DNA from: Fasciola hepatica
Lineage: Eukaryota > Platyhelminthes > Trematoda > Plagiorchiida > Fasciolidae
Direction of reading: 5' to 3'
DNA: 64,000 nt
Assembly (NCBI GenBank): GCA_948099385.1
Contig: CANUEZ040000031.1
Coordinates: 6,627,001-6,691,000 of the forward strand
Under the pieces are notes generated by a model, which saw nothing but the letters and a program-made list of their open reading frames with translations, was not told where the DNA came from and ran no database searches. Of the stretch, positions 12,501 to 24,170 are shown one piece after another. Position 1 is the first letter of the stretch. Each line of letters opens with the position of its first letter. The position numbers and the translations under genes were made by a program.

Positions 12501-12960
12501 GGGAAACCGTGTGAAACAATTCAGGTTATCAAGCCAATACTTTACCAGGGGGCAATTTCCCTTGATTAACTATGGGCTTCCCAAGCAAACAGTGCTTCCC
12601 GATTCAAACAATCATGAGCTTTCTCACTCGGAGCTGCTTCTTCCAAATTTTCGAGCCTTCTTGTTGTTTCCGAGCTTTCCACCGCCCTCCACACCATATA
12701 TATCCTCAATCCACCCTGCAATCTACAAGTTACAAAAATAGCTCCAAATATGGCAGCCAACTTTTGTTGCAAGGCGATAAATATTTTTTATTACATGCAG
12801 ACGTGTGAGTGCAACGGAAGAAGCATACAGCACGTAGCCGCAAAGGCCCAATGCACTGCTGGGGACAACGGGCAACCGGACCCTGAGAATTGGAGTGGAG
12901 AAGAACCACATGAGACCACAATAGGTCAGGTGCGTTACCGATCCGTAAGACGGTGAATTA
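9501..12960. other. Unassigned sequence, 3.4 kb
   Basis: Nothing conclusive. Frames include a plus-strand one at 9418-9732 (104 codons), which starts inside repeat B, and 11941-12219 (92 codons) with DSSSIFPPSKAL, a faint echo of a gypsy protease pocket that I did not accept. A 75-codon plus frame at 11085-11312 and its antisense partner are both open and uninformative. No RNA gene or clear promoter is visible. Confidence 0.4.
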
Positions 12961-12989
12961 CGGTCTACCACCAGAGATATAGGGAAGGC

Positions 12990-13260
12990 TCGTATTTGGT
13001 TTTTCTACTGTCCACCTGAATACATCAAGGGTGATATCAATGCTGTCCTCTATGCCTTCGGTCAGGTAGCTGAACTCCCGCACTCTGTTATATTCATGGC
13101 TTTAGACCACGACATCCCTGGCCTCCACCGGACAACCCGAATATCTCTCAGAATTATATAATGATCATTCATTTACCCTCGCTAACTGGCTGAAGAAACA
13201 AATTACATCACCCGTTCGAAAGAACAATATTCTTAACCTGTCTTTGCTCCAGGACTCCAG
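12990..13260 (+). mobile_element. LINE endonuclease fragment
   Basis: The plus strand near 13000-13131 reads FFYCPPEYIKGDINAVLYAF and then VIFMALDHDIPGLHR. This follows the LINE endonuclease pattern Tyr-Arg-Pro-Pro...Val-Ile-x-Gly-Asp-Phe-Asn-x-Pro-x-x-Asp-Trp, with the catalytic-site residues altered. In another frame, 13169-13255 gives SFTLANWLKKQITSPVRKNN followed by ILNLS, matching the later Leu...Val-Thr-x-Pro-Thr-Arg...Leu-Asp-Leu segment. Such apurinic/apyrimidinic-type endonucleases nick target DNA for LINE insertion. No RT follows: the inverted-duplication block begins 470 bases downstream, so the rest is missing or displaced. Confidence 0.62.
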
Positions 13261-13729
13261 AAAGGGGGCAGATGTTCCCAGCTAATTTCCCTGGCCTCTA
13301 TCGTAGGGGCATAACACCTGAACTCACCGTATAACCGCATCAAAACAAAAGACTTCAGAATGGAAAAGCCTTTCAATATGCAACCTGGGATTTTGTGCAC
13401 GCTGCGCTGGGTAACTAGACCTAGGAGGAGTTCTTTCTATTTTCTGACCCCCATCTCGCTTTAAGGGTGATGTATTCCAAACTATTCTTTTCCAAATATC
13501 CGTTCACCTGATGTAGGTTATGTCAACTTTTGAAGGCTCAATGGGCAACCAAATAAAGCACCTTAGATTTGGCAAGATAATACAGGCCTACTGAGGGACC
13601 ATCGATCTCTCCACTTTTGAGTACCTCAGCCATCCTCCAAGCCAGTCACCAAAAGACGATGCGAAGAAGTTGAAAAAGCGCGAACAGCAAGCTCTTAATG
13701 ATAATGGTTTGGAAATGATAATTATAACG
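13261..13729. other. Unassigned linker between LINE fragment and inverted block
   Basis: Probably the decayed continuation of the LINE endonuclease/linker (for example FQYATWDFVHAAL near 13370-13410), but too damaged to assign firmly. The end of this stretch is where similarity to the 29.8 kb arm starts. Confidence 0.35.
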
Positions 13730-14408
13730 GTTTTTCCGGATAACCCCGAGGCATGCTGTGACGTAAAATCAAACGGTACAACTGGACGTAGAGTCCGAAT
13801 TCCAGAAGGACGATTCAGGTATGTGTACTCGGTATTGTACAGGAGAAAGGATGTTAGTTACTCTTTAGGGCGGCACCCAGCAAATTTGAACTCAAGGTCG
13901 GGTGGACAACCCGGCCAAGTCAGGGTCGGGCGGGTCGGAGGAAGTAGACTCTTACTGAAATATTACAGAAAGAGGGACTGCGCAACAAGAGAATCAAATA
14001 GAATTGACGAAAGTTTTGTTCACCTTGGGGATGAAGAATTTGCCAAGGGAGACATGGACCAGCTATAGCGCTCTGCGTATTATGGCACTGCTTTGGGTTG
14101 GAAATCAGACGATGAAAGTCTTCCAAAGATAACCCTTCCAACGTTCGGCGACCAAATTTCGGCTGAGTCACTTAAATACCCAGTGGAGGACTCGTTTGTA
14201 GATAGAGATTGCGTAGGTCATGGTTAAAGAAGTGGCGGGACGTAAACACGTAATCGTTACGCACATTTCTTACTTTCAGAAAGGTGGAATGTGATGCACC
14301 AAAATGGAAATGGAAACTGGGCGACAAATCACTTTGTGGTGCGTAGCCACGATAGTCGCAGATCCAAGGTGTGCAAATATGAGTATTTAAATGACAAGTA
14401 TTTACTCT
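13730..14408 (+). repeat. Inverted duplication, arm 1 (near-identical to 29110-29822)
   Basis: About 680 bases are repeated in reverse orientation at 29110-29822 with roughly ten substitutions and one 31-base indel, about 98-99% identity by eye. A 132-codon frame starts upstream at 13670 and ends inside the block at 14068 (contains GRRVRIPEGRFRYVYSVLYR and LLLKYYRKRDCATRESNR). A second frame further along begins MMHQNGNGNWATNHFVVR (14291-14503). I do not recognise either product. Within the first frame the differences between arms are four replacement changes and one silent change, which argues against protein selection. Similarity stops abruptly near 13730 and 14408. I see no terminal inverted repeats or target-site duplication by eye. 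Confidence 0.9.
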
Positions 14409-15329
14409 CAAACAGAACAGCTGTCTGTGCGGCCTTAGTAAAACTAGCTAATCCGCTCTACATCCGAAAGTCTACAGTTGATCTTACAAGGGAGTATCTG
14501 TAGTAGTTCCCTGCAGTAAATACTGGAAGCATCCAACGGTCTTTTGCTTCTGCTGTCAAGCGGACCTCAATAATGCAGCCTGTCATTCCGTCCCGTGGAC
14601 TACTGATACACTGTCATGCACAGCATTCTGCGCCAGTGGAGGCAGAAAGCCGTGAAATACCGTACGGTCTTTGGTCTGCCCTGTAACCGATGGTATCTCT
14701 TCGCTTTTCCTTCCCCTCGGCTGCAAATCATTGAGATTTTTCTGGTAAACTTATCTAACCTCTTCTTGACACAGAGCATCTACAAATCCAGGTGTAAAAA
14801 GCCCATTTCAATTCCTCCCCGTAGAAGGAGGCTTTGATGAATCTGCTGATAACCATCCCAAAGTCATATATGTTATATCCAGGATAATGAAGCAACAGAG
14901 GAGGGTAAAATAGCCCTTCCCGTCCTCACCCGTGATTGGTGAATAATAATCAACGTGGTCCTCTAACTTCTAGGCCCTGAATGACCTCAAACTCGTCCTC
15001 CTCAATCTCACCATAATGAAGACTGGCTGTCAAGGCATTTTTGTTGCCTTCTTTGACAGGAAGAAGGTCTCTGACCATATGCCTCATACTCAGCTGCTAA
15101 CTAGGTGCAAGTCTTACGGGAAATGAAGATTCAATCTAGCAGTCTCGGTGTACAGCACCCCTTCATCGAGAGGACATAACAGCTAAAATAAAGAACGTGT
15201 CTGAGTTAAGAATACCTCGTTCATAATCATCAGTTGAATGTCAATGATGGTTGTTACTTTGTTTTTGATCACCTTGTTTAATAATGCCATTTTGGCTTAC
15301 ATCCGGATATTTTGATGGTTCACAGGTAA
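14409..15329. other. Unassigned sequence
   Basis: Past the inverted block I see no conserved domain. Frames of up to 73 codons (14616-14837) have no family match. One stretch near 14970-15100 (ctcatactcagctgctaac and flanks) may be faint LINE sequence, but I could not place any RT motif. Confidence 0.35.
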
Positions 15330-15400
15330 TAATGATAATAATATTAATTTTGGTTTATTCCGGGGACGCCCGAAGCATGCCATGAGCATGATCTTGTTGA
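15330..15400 (+). repeat. Repeat F, copy 1: AT-rich tract plus ggtttattccggggacg motif
   Basis: An aataatgataataat-like tract is followed by ggtttattccggggacgcc and then cgaagcatgccatgagcatg. The same arrangement, in the same orientation, recurs near 25441, 27096 and 44641. A simple-repeat head joined to a conserved unique motif suggests the terminus of one retroposed family. Its full extent is unknown. Confidence 0.7.
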
Positions 15401-15635
15401 CACAGTTGACGGAATGGACGGAAGTAATTCACGAAAATATGGAAATTTGCATAAACAAGTAGGATAAGAAGGCTAAAAAAGGAGGATAAAGTGGGATAAA
15501 AATATGATAAGTAGATGCGCACCATAGAGATTGTAGGAAGTTTAAATGAACTCAAGGGTGGCACTTTTGTCGCCCCTTCGCTTCGTACTATGTTGTTTCC
15601 ACGGTAAGCGGAGCGCTTTGAATCGGTCAGTTTAT

Positions 15636-16247
15636 TTACATTAAGATATTTTTTGCGTATTGTGTACCTCTATATGGAAGCCTTTGAAACCCATTTCCAG
15701 AACTTTTAAAAGCATTGGCACGCTTTTCCACGTGTTCATTTCCGGGATGTGAGCAGTGGCGGAAATCGACGTATCCTTGTTGTCTCAGAAAATTTCTCTG
15801 CTTTGACACTAAGACCAAATGTGACAAATTTCACAGGTAAATTATCGTCCTAAGTGCTTCCCCCCCCCATGTACCTTGATTTGAATCGCGGGGCACATGT
15901 GCAGCCCTGGCTAGCTGGCTCTCATTATTACAGCAAGCTGTAGGTTTATTGTGAAAATTGCGGACAGTGGACACATTTCTCTTGTACAGCATTTCATGAC
16001 GAGGAAAACTTACGTTTCTCACGCTGTATGGCTCAATAACACTGACATCGCTACACGTGAATGTACCGCAGACCTTTTTCGGGGTGAGCCCATGCTGACA
16101 ACCATATCTCTTACTGGCTTTGCAGCAAGTGAACTTGTGCAACCGACCCATGGTCTCTATCTGCGCAACTCTAGGACGGGACTGCAATAATCTTGGGTAA
16201 CATGCAATGAGTGCTTGGAGTGAAACTTGGTTCATGCTTTTGGCCAA
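15636..16247 (-). pseudogene. Unassigned Cys-rich open frame with one stop
   Basis: A 138-codon frame (16247 to 15831) continues in the same frame after a single stop for another 63 codons to 15636. It is Cys/His-rich near its N-terminal third (FTCCKASKRYGCQHG then VCGTFTCSD), reminiscent of a knuckle region, but the spacing fits no family I can name. It could be a decayed retroelement Gag, an old exon, or chance. A poly-C run (15860-15868) lies inside it. I would not call a function. Confidence 0.25.
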
Positions 16248-17040
16248 AATAAAGCCCGGTTTTACTCAGTGGTTTGTTAGGCTCGCTTTATAACACGGTT
16301 CCATTCCTTGATCTCACCCATTAGGTTTTGAGGAGCTTAGCCTCCTTATTGCGTGCAACGAAAAACTTTTGTCAATTCGCGATGAAGGTTGATCTTACTG
16401 AACCATTATCAGTAAAGTACGCCAGCAAGAATAACCAAAGTCTGCGCTTGTTCACGGGCTGCCGGGGATCTTTCATCTTACTAGAGATACAGGGGTCCGG
16501 CAAATTGCCTAAGAATTCCAAATAATTTCAGTAAGTACTTATGCTCTATCTGGAAGCTCGTTCAGCTGTTCAGATAGGACCACACGCCCTTCGCAAAAAC
16601 GAATTCTGCCGACATAGGCCGCTGTGTGTGCTGAAGCCTCCGCTTCATGATGTCAAAATACAGCATGGATATACTCTCTATATCGTTCCACATGTGGTTT
16701 CACAAGAAATATTGTTCAGAAAAATAAGTACTGGGACTGGTTCGCTGATTTTTTATAGCCTCGATGGATGAAAAGGAAAACGGCAGTATCGACTCCAATA
16801 GTGAGCCGCCGTAAGCAAAGTATGTTATCGACTAATGATTTCAGGGGCAAATGCGGCCTACCCGGTTTAGTCATACTAATTTTCCCGACACACATCCCAA
16901 TACTTCCAAAGGAATTTGCGGCGGAATCTCGCATAATAAACAAAATATTTGATATAATGCATATAACATTGTTAGTATACATAATATACGTCATACATTT
17001 TGTGTAATGAAACTGTATTGATTGTATATTTCTTGATCAT
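16248..17040. other. Unassigned AT-rich sequence
   Basis: No domain seen. Frames of 65-92 codons on both strands overlap each other (for example 16716-16994 minus and 16768-17007 plus) and are very AT-rich near 16930-17030, so they are probably random. Confidence 0.4.
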
Positions 17041-19560
17041 GGGTAAGAAGCTCGCACGAAGCCTGATCATGGAATTTAACTACGCAGCTGCGTGAGTGTC
17101 ACAAAATTGAAATCGATGATTCACACGGATACATCAATAATACAATAAAGCTGGACAATGTTCTAATGAGCCAAAGTAGAGATGGCTGGCGCGGCAGTCG
17201 TAAATCTGTTGCGAAACCAAGAAAAGGCGCTGTGAAAGGCCAGTCAAAAGAGTAAATGCTGTCAAAAGCGATATTTGAGGAAGCTAGAGATACTGGAAGC
17301 GGTGGAGCGAAAAGCGGCGGGCATGAAAGCGTGGAACGAGAAGGTGAGGATGGAATAATGCCTAATGTGCCCTATATGGTTCCAAAAATCGGCTGCGACG
17401 GATTCTGTTTCCAAGAGAGTACCTCGTTCATCTACACAATTTGATGTGCGGCCGATTTATATGCAAGCAGAATCAATGGACTGGTGGAATGAAGATCATA
17501 AAATGAGTCTCAGCAAGCAGAAATGGACTCGTGGGTGCACCGACTCGATATCCGAGGGATCAGCATCAAGGAACTGGAGAGAAGGTGATCACGGCGAGAT
17601 AAAGGCGAAAACAAAGCCAGCAAGGAAATACCAGAGAGCAGGCAGTTATGCCGCTGCATTAAGGGAAGAATGATGTCAACAGGTGACAGGTAATTGTGGA
17701 GGAAGCCCGTGATACTAATCCAGGTGAGCCAGAAATATTAGGATGATAGACTTTTTATTGTATGGGAAATTTTGATATGAAATGAAGAAGTACATAAAGG
17801 TGGATGTGACCGTAAAATGATTAGCAAAAGTGCAGTGTTCCGTTAAACAGCTTGAAGAGAAAATGAAAGCGAAACAGAGTCTCGATTATTCATTGGAGAT
17901 GCTGTCCACTGAAGGAAAAAGATGCTGCAGATGCGACTAATTTTGTATGTCGACATGAAAAGGGGGCAAGAAAACAGCAGTGATTTGGAGAAAGCTGGAA
18001 TCGAATCAGCAGTGGAAGTTAAACAAGTGTAAGAATAGGCGCTTCCAAATACGTCATGACTGAAGGACAACCAAGTTCTGACTGACTGCAGGTGGCTGGC
18101 ATTTCGTTTCGTTATGCTCACGGTTGTCACTGATGTGAGGTAGCGAAGGATTACTTTGGCAGGCAAAAAGAAGTCAGGTTGGCGTTGGGTAAGGGAATGG
18201 AGAGAGTGGTTCGGGAGTACGACGGCGAGGGCTGGATTTCGGTCACCTTTTCCGGTATGGCACAGGGTAATGAACTGAGCCGTTTCGAGGGAGCACGGGA
18301 ATAGATGTTTAGCCACTTTGAGGTGCCCATTGATTTCACGAATTCGCCATGTGTTCCAGCGAGACTAAGCAGATAGATCGTAATCAGGGTACACGTTAAA
18401 CGGTCACGGCGGCCAGCGGCCTCAGATACTCCATATAGCCTCGGCCAGCTTAATTGTAGGCTTACCCCACGACCGTCCCAGGTGGAGATTTGCCTAAAGC
18501 GTTCGATTGAGTCAAAAAATTAGTACGGCAATCCGCATGGTAGTCTGAATTGGATCAGGGGCAACTTATTCAACCTACAAGATCTGAAACAGATTAAGAG
18601 TGTTGCTGTCTGGAAGATCCCCCGGCTGAGAATTCTGGTAACGTTTTCAGTGTAAATCAGATAATGAATATGTTCTGCCGAATTCTGCAAACTGACGGTC
18701 AATGGACAAATCTTTGCAGTATTGGCGGACGGAAACAGAGTGGTTGTTTTTAGCATTGGTGGATAAAGATGGAGGTTCAGGTAAGATATTTCTAATCAGG
18801 AAATAGCCAAATTGAAAAATGATCAAGTTGGTGGGTGGTTAAGGAGAAGAGAAGCCCATTTGAAGACTGAGAATACGTGAGGATGGGATCAGAAAACAAA
18901 ATCCTTGGCACAGCTGGACGAATACGTTACCAGCCAAGATGGTGGGGAGAATGTGAATAGGTAGTTACAACGCGGCCACAGTTGAATACGCCGGAAAAAC
19001 CTCTTGATGATGGGCATCAGTAGAGATAAAACGAGATTTGAGTGGTAACAAACTGGAGATGCCCAATTATACGAGAAGTTACATTTTCAAGGGGTGGATG
19101 TTCTACGAAAGTCATTAAAGCAACATTGCATTTGCATTATTCAATGTTTCGTGATGATTTTCACCACCGGGATCGAAAGCTGAGGCGATGCTTAGTATTG
19201 TATCGTCTTACCAATCGGGTTTTCAGCAATTCAGATTAGCTAACTTAAAGAGAGGAAGGATTTGTTTACTTAGACAACCTAGAGGAGTGGAATCCTGGAG
19301 GATGTTCATGACTTTCTGCATCTAGGCGTCTTCAGTGAGTCAGGCTTGAGCAGAAGAGATCGGGATAATAATAACCTCAGGAATGTGTGCTTAGTTGTAG
19401 GTAGGGTCAGCAAGGGTGTGTTGGGGACATGGGTGGGAGATAAAATGGTGGGGTCAGTTAGTGAAGACGGAACTCTCGACGCGCCTTTACCCCGCATAAG
19501 CGCCGAAGGGCTAAGTAATGGAATATAACGTGAACAGTTGGTAGGCAGGGTGGTGGGGAT
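17040..19560. repeat. Purine-rich repeat tract, copy 1
   Basis: The plus strand is strongly enriched in G and A over about 2.5 kb. Part of it (about 17800-18760) aligns by eye with 49740-50640 in the same orientation. Anchors are cgagggctggatttcggtca at 18223 versus gcgagggctagattttggtc near 50122, and tgacggtcaatggacaaat near 18691 versus tgacggccagtgggcctat near 50553. Minus-strand frames up to 157 codons exist because of low stop frequency on the pyrimidine strand, but they are not conserved. In the 44.6-52.5 kb tract the matching part lies 5' of a minus-strand LINE RT, so this may be a 5' fragment of the same LINE family. Confidence 0.68.
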
Positions 19561-20760
19561 TCCTCTTACGCTGGGTCGGGTCTAAGCTGATGCTTTATGG
19601 CGCCAACTTTCTTCACGGCCCGGTTAGCGAAAAAAGGATTCGAAAAACGGTGTTTTCACTGGTTTTGTTTGCTTTTCTGTTTCGCAGGAGTACTTAGGTC
19701 CATAAGATACTTTCCATGGCTCCCTGCCGGCCGCTTTTTGCACGCACTCACACGGAATTCAAAACTGCTAGGTGTCAACTGTTTCGCTACTTTTGGAAGA
19801 AGTCATGGTCTCAGCTCTGCAGATCCCAAGGAGTCATGGTTTTGAGCATTACGGACCGGAAGTGAGGACTGGCTCGCATGCAGAGTGGACGTATATTTGA
19901 CGACTTTCAACCTTCAGGTGCAATTGGAGAGTATTGCTGCTACCAATTCAAGCCATTCTCTGACAGCCACTGTAGTATAGAGGTCGGTGAACGTTAACGA
20001 GGAAGGTAAGAGAGCAATCGGAGAAAAGGAACAAAACTGGGCGCAGGCCTCTGGATCTGGGCAAAGAGACTTCCTAGTATTCCATATTCACTGCACGTGA
20101 CCGAAGCCCCTCCTAAATTATGGGCTAGACCCCTCGCATATTCGTGAAATATTCATGAGTATTTGTGCAACATTTCCATAGTCGAATGTGAAAAGTATTC
20201 GTTTTCCAACCTCGGCCGAGGCTAAGGCAATCGGGTTATACAGGTCCATCCTTTCCCCAAAAAAACGGTTTGTCGGGACACTACAGACCCCGTGGCCGAA
20301 GGTCATCCTAACAGTGGGACAAACATCTGATGGGAGGACCTGGGGTTAGTGACCCCATACAAATTCAAGGGGTTCCGATTCGAAATCCAGTTCTGAGCTT
20401 CTAAGTTACTACTGTAGATTACATTTGTGAGCAAGGCTGAAATGTTTATGTTTACCTCAATGACCTGGGACGAAGTAACAACAAACAGACCTCAGTTAGT
20501 TTCGTAAGGTTTTCTAAGTAAGATGTACATTAATATTACTATACACATTATAAAGGATGTTTGAATCATACTTAGATACATTTTTTCAGTTATCGCTAGT
20601 TTATCTTTATCAATCAGGAACCCAGATCGAAATATTGCTACCTAGTCGGAACGACTCCGAAAATCCAATCACTTGCTTGTGAGAGATGCCAGAGACCACT
20701 GTAGAAACGGCGGTACTTACAACCCCAGGGCTTGGTTAATTCTAAAGTAATAAATATTGT
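19561..20760. other. Unassigned sequence
   Basis: A plus frame at 19597-19845 (82 codons) has no recognisable motif. The rest is short frames. The last 300 bases may be decayed N-terminal RT of the LINE that follows. Confidence 0.35.
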
Positions 20761-21140
20761 GGCCCGACTGACCCACACTTTTCTTGGTTGTCATCCTATC
20801 TCAGCACAAATTCATAAGTGAAGAATGTAGAAGGTCACCTCTCACCTCCTGGAGGAGTCACATGAGATGTTGTGCAAGGTAGTGTGTTAGACTCCTCTTT
20901 ATTTCTACTGCTCTTTGACGACGTATTCGAGGTAATACACCGCGAAAGTGTTTCTATTTGCCAAGGACCTCAAAGTAGCCTGTCCCCCTAAACCACACAT
21001 CTTGGCCATTATCCTCACCAAAGTTGAAAAGGATCTGGATGTTATTAGCATATGGAGCTATACCTGGAAAACAAGTTTCTCCGCTGCCAAGAGTGTCTTG
21101 ATCTCGCCCAAAGACCACAGTCCCCCGAATCTCTAGCCTT
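20760..21140 (+). mobile_element. CR1/Jockey-like LINE, RT palm fragment
   Basis: Plus-strand frames give HFSWLSSYLST (pre-motif B helix, family Leu-x-Trp-Leu-x-x-Tyr-Leu-x-x-Arg), then VVQGSVLDSSLFLLLFDDVF (motif B, from Gln-Gly-Ser-Val-Leu-Gly-Pro-Leu-Leu-Phe), then FLFAKDLKVA at 20951-20980. The last corresponds to motif C, with the first catalytic Asp of Phe-Ala-Asp-Asp replaced by Lys. Finally WSYTWKTSFSAAKSVL matches the post-catalytic Trp...Asn-x-x-Lys segment. An RT with this change would be inactive. Possible C-terminal sequence continues to about 21440 but is less certain. Confidence 0.75.
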
Positions 21141-22299
21141 AAAAAGATGATATTTTTCCACCAGTTCGGCGGTAGAAGATTCATAGTTTCAGTTTTCATG
21201 CTCCTTCTCCTCCCAGGAACAAGCCATCTACTGCTTTGCTAAGGCCATGGGAACAACGAATTCGATCTGCAGAAATTTCGGAATGCGCCATAGCCAGTTT
21301 ATTATCTTCAGACCCCATGCCAGACTGCGAAATGAGTACTACCCACAGGCACTAACGTGTGTGCCTACACCGACAGATTTGAGACCGGAAGATTTCAACA
21401 ATCCTCCATTAAACAATTGCTCCTCTTACCATCTCCCCTGAATTAGGGGGTTCGGACTTCGAAAACCGGAACCCCTGCGGCGATGGAGTATGAAATGAAA
21501 TCTTAGTTTTTACTTCAACCCCCACTCTAGAAGGCTACATCAAACAGGTATCTACTTTCTTTTCAAGGCAAGCCCTACCCTTGCGAAACGGGAGTAACAC
21601 TACTGGAGTCCTATACCCAATGAAAAAAACTAGGGCAAGATTCTTCATCGTTATCCATTCGTGAGCTTGGGCAAGATTGCCTGATGATATTCAGGCATAC
21701 CAGACACTTGACATACTTGAAATTTCCATCACAAATTTTCTTGGTGCCGGAAAAGTACTAAACCAACCCATACTTGCACAGTGTTCATTCTTCATAATAG
21801 AGGCAGAGGGTATCTCTCCCGTGTAAGCCTCAAGAGCTCAAGAGGATAAACTACACTTTTCACTAGGTAGGGAATGAGTGACCAGGGTAACCTCCTCTGC
21901 ACCTCAAAATTCACCCACCCCATATGTCCCACCTACATGAGTTTAACCTCTCTGAGACTGCCCTCGACGGTTTCTCCTTAGGCTATGCGTTATAACATCC
22001 TTCATCTATTTTCAACACATCAAATTCGTTTTGCTTGGTCCAAGATGGATCCACCTATTCTTATTTTGCCCTGGCATTTCGACCCAGACTCCCATTCCAG
22101 AGGCACCATCCATTTCAGAATCATATTCATCCATATTCATAGATTTCTTCAACATTTTTATTCCTGTCCACACCCAATAGCTTGTAGCCCTCATTCTTTC
22201 CATGGTAATTCCAGTAAACAAATGGCCATAAGCTTCTTTTATCGTTGTCTTTTTTGACCGTGGCTTGGAACATCTCAGACCATCTCACTCAGTTTTTGT
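21141..22299. other. Unassigned sequence, partly pyrimidine-rich
   Basis: The first 300 bases may be the decayed C-terminus of the LINE to the left. From about 21860 to 22320 the plus strand is pyrimidine-rich, giving a 90-codon frame (21985-22257) that I read as chance. No RNA gene or other element seen. Confidence 0.35.
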
Positions 22300-22980
22300 T
22301 TCTCCAGAATCTGACGGACATACATCTTCCTTTCTATGGCTTGTAAATCTCCGGAGGTGATAACGGCAAACTATCTAGCTAAAACTATCGGCTAAGAATT
22401 CGGTATCTGCAAGTGGGCCCAAAGATTTTCCACTGGTCTCACTCCTTAGGATCTCCCTCAACTCGGTCGCAAGCTTTTGGACCGCTCGATCTGCAAGGCC
22501 TCGCGGCCTTGCCTATATCATTCGTGCACACCCGCCGGTAGGTGTTGCGGTCATATCTACCTCTTTGGCCGGGGCACATCGGGCATGCAGAGGGTCTGTG
22601 AGGATGTGCGGGCACAGTTACGTCAGAGGTTCCCACCTCCTGCCATCAAAACGGTTTCCAGACTGAGCCCGGAGCAACGTCAGCCAAGTCCAGTAGCACC
22701 TGCTGCGGAACGGAAAAACACCAAATAAATACTCGTTATGCTGCAAATTGCTGCTGTTTTCTACAGCCATCATCGACTTTCGGTCTTGTTCCCTTCCAAC
22801 ATCCACACCACAACTTAACGCTTTTGCTCCCGGTAAAATTTACTTTCCTCAGTACATAATTATTGCACATTACAGGGAAATGAAATTCTTGGCTCATCGC
22901 CCAAGTTCCGCTCCCTCGTGAGGTTTTACGCCATTACGGTTAGTCTTCGTTTTGAGATTAAATAATTTTACTGATTTCAG
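22300..22980 (+). repeat. Dispersed repeat A, copy 1
   Basis: Aligns by eye, in the same orientation, to 27950-28640. Anchors are ggtcgcaagcttttggaccg (22466) versus ggttgcaagctcctggacca, ctttggccggggcacat (22562) versus ctttggccggagcacat, gatgtgcgggcacag versus gatgtgcgggcgcag, and cggtaaaatttactttcctc (22831) versus cggcaaaatctgctttcccc. Identity is moderate, with many substitutions. Reading frames are not conserved between copies, so it is probably non-coding (LTR or untranslated region of a retroelement). Confidence 0.75.
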
Positions 22981-23890
22981 CAAGCTCTATACGGAATCGG
23001 CGCAAAGCTTTAGTAGAATAATCCCGAAAGCCCGGTTTCGAACATCACTTGGCTGACGGAAAGTAAAGGCTCGAATGTTAAATAAGATCAGACCCAGCCC
23101 GTCAACATGAACCTCAGCGCACGTTTTCCGGGTGCTACCGTACCAGGTAACTAAGAAACTTCCGCCGGCAGCTCATCAAGTGGACACATTTTTATTATCC
23201 CCCTGAAATTTTGGTTCCATTTCCATTTACAGCATTTGACATTGCATCGTAGCATGCTTCAGAGCCGTCCAAAGTGAACAACCACTATCGTCGTTGCTGG
23301 AAACTCCACATAGCAAGACCGCTGCAATGGCGAGGCTATGCTGAATGATGCGAGCGCCGTACCTATCCTCCGGGGCCGGTTTCTCCTGTCCACATTGCAG
23401 GGCTGTTTGATCCATTCTCAAAAACCACCGCTTTGGGCTGTGATTCATGCACCCAGCAATGCAGCTGTCCATCGATAATGCAGCACCCGTCACCTGTCCT
23501 CACCCTCATTGTCTTCTCCTGGATCCACCTTCCACTCTGGTCATCCCTTTCAATTCTCTCCTATGAGTCGGTTAACGTGTGCCTGGTATATTTTCTCGGT
23601 AGTTGCCATCCCCTTTGCTCGAGACAAGGAAAGTCTTAGCTAATCCCCTGGAGTATACCCTTGAAGGAAGGAGGTTATTTTTTATAAATCACAATTTATC
23701 CATATTCGTCACCTATTTCACGAACGACGCCTTGGCTCTATCTCCAAAGGCTTCACCTTCAACTCGCCACATGCCTGAAATATTTCATTCATCATTTGCT
23801 TGCACTCCACTCTTGCAGTTCAAACTTGCCAATTTTCCTACCAGTACTGTTGACGCTAGCCAAAACCTCGGCCTTTCATTTGTTCTGAGC
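22981..23890. other. Unassigned sequence, partly pyrimidine-rich
   Basis: From about 23470 to 23920 the plus strand is pyrimidine-rich and carries a 108-codon frame (23603-23929) without any domain. The same kind of sequence follows the other copy of repeat A (28640-29100), so it may belong to the same element, but I could not align the two convincingly. Confidence 0.35.
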
Positions 23891-23891
23891 T

Positions 23892-24170
23892 CTACAAAAT
23901 TCGCATCCTCCTTCCTTCCGCCATGTTGAACCCAAGCATATTGGTCTCCTGCAAACTTTTCAATCCTTTATGGTCCCTGAAGATGGTCAGGTATAATCTT
24001 CTGCATCTATATTTAACCATCTTGTTAGCAGTTATATTTTTGCCGTTGATCTGAGTTGCCTCTAGTTTGCAAAGCCCAGCCCTTCGAAGCTTATTTAACA
24101 CTGCTTGATACTGCCCCCAAGTGAATCACTGGTTATTGCCCCGTCTGAATACGGTAAGTTTCTTTGTTTT
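23892..24170 (-). mobile_element. Possible Ty3/gypsy RT fragment
   Basis: The minus strand reads WGQYQAVLNKLRRAGLCKLE, close to the gypsy RT segment after the Tyr-x-Asp-Asp motif, where His-Leu-x-x-Val-Phe-x-x-Leu-Arg-x-Ala-Gly-Leu is expected. It is followed by KMVKYRCRRL, which could be a damaged Tyr-Leu-Gly-His strand. Open for 69 codons (24101 to 23892). The catalytic motif upstream is not preserved. A non-LTR RT C-terminus (Val-Lys-Tyr-Leu-Gly) is an alternative reading. Tentative. Confidence 0.35.

Noticed and set aside
13805..14285. Splice-like donor (caggtatgt) and acceptor (ctttcag) inside the inverted block, suggesting a duplicated gene with exons
   Set aside because: Neither flanking frame is constrained between arms, the polypyrimidine tract is poor, and such motifs are frequent by chance.
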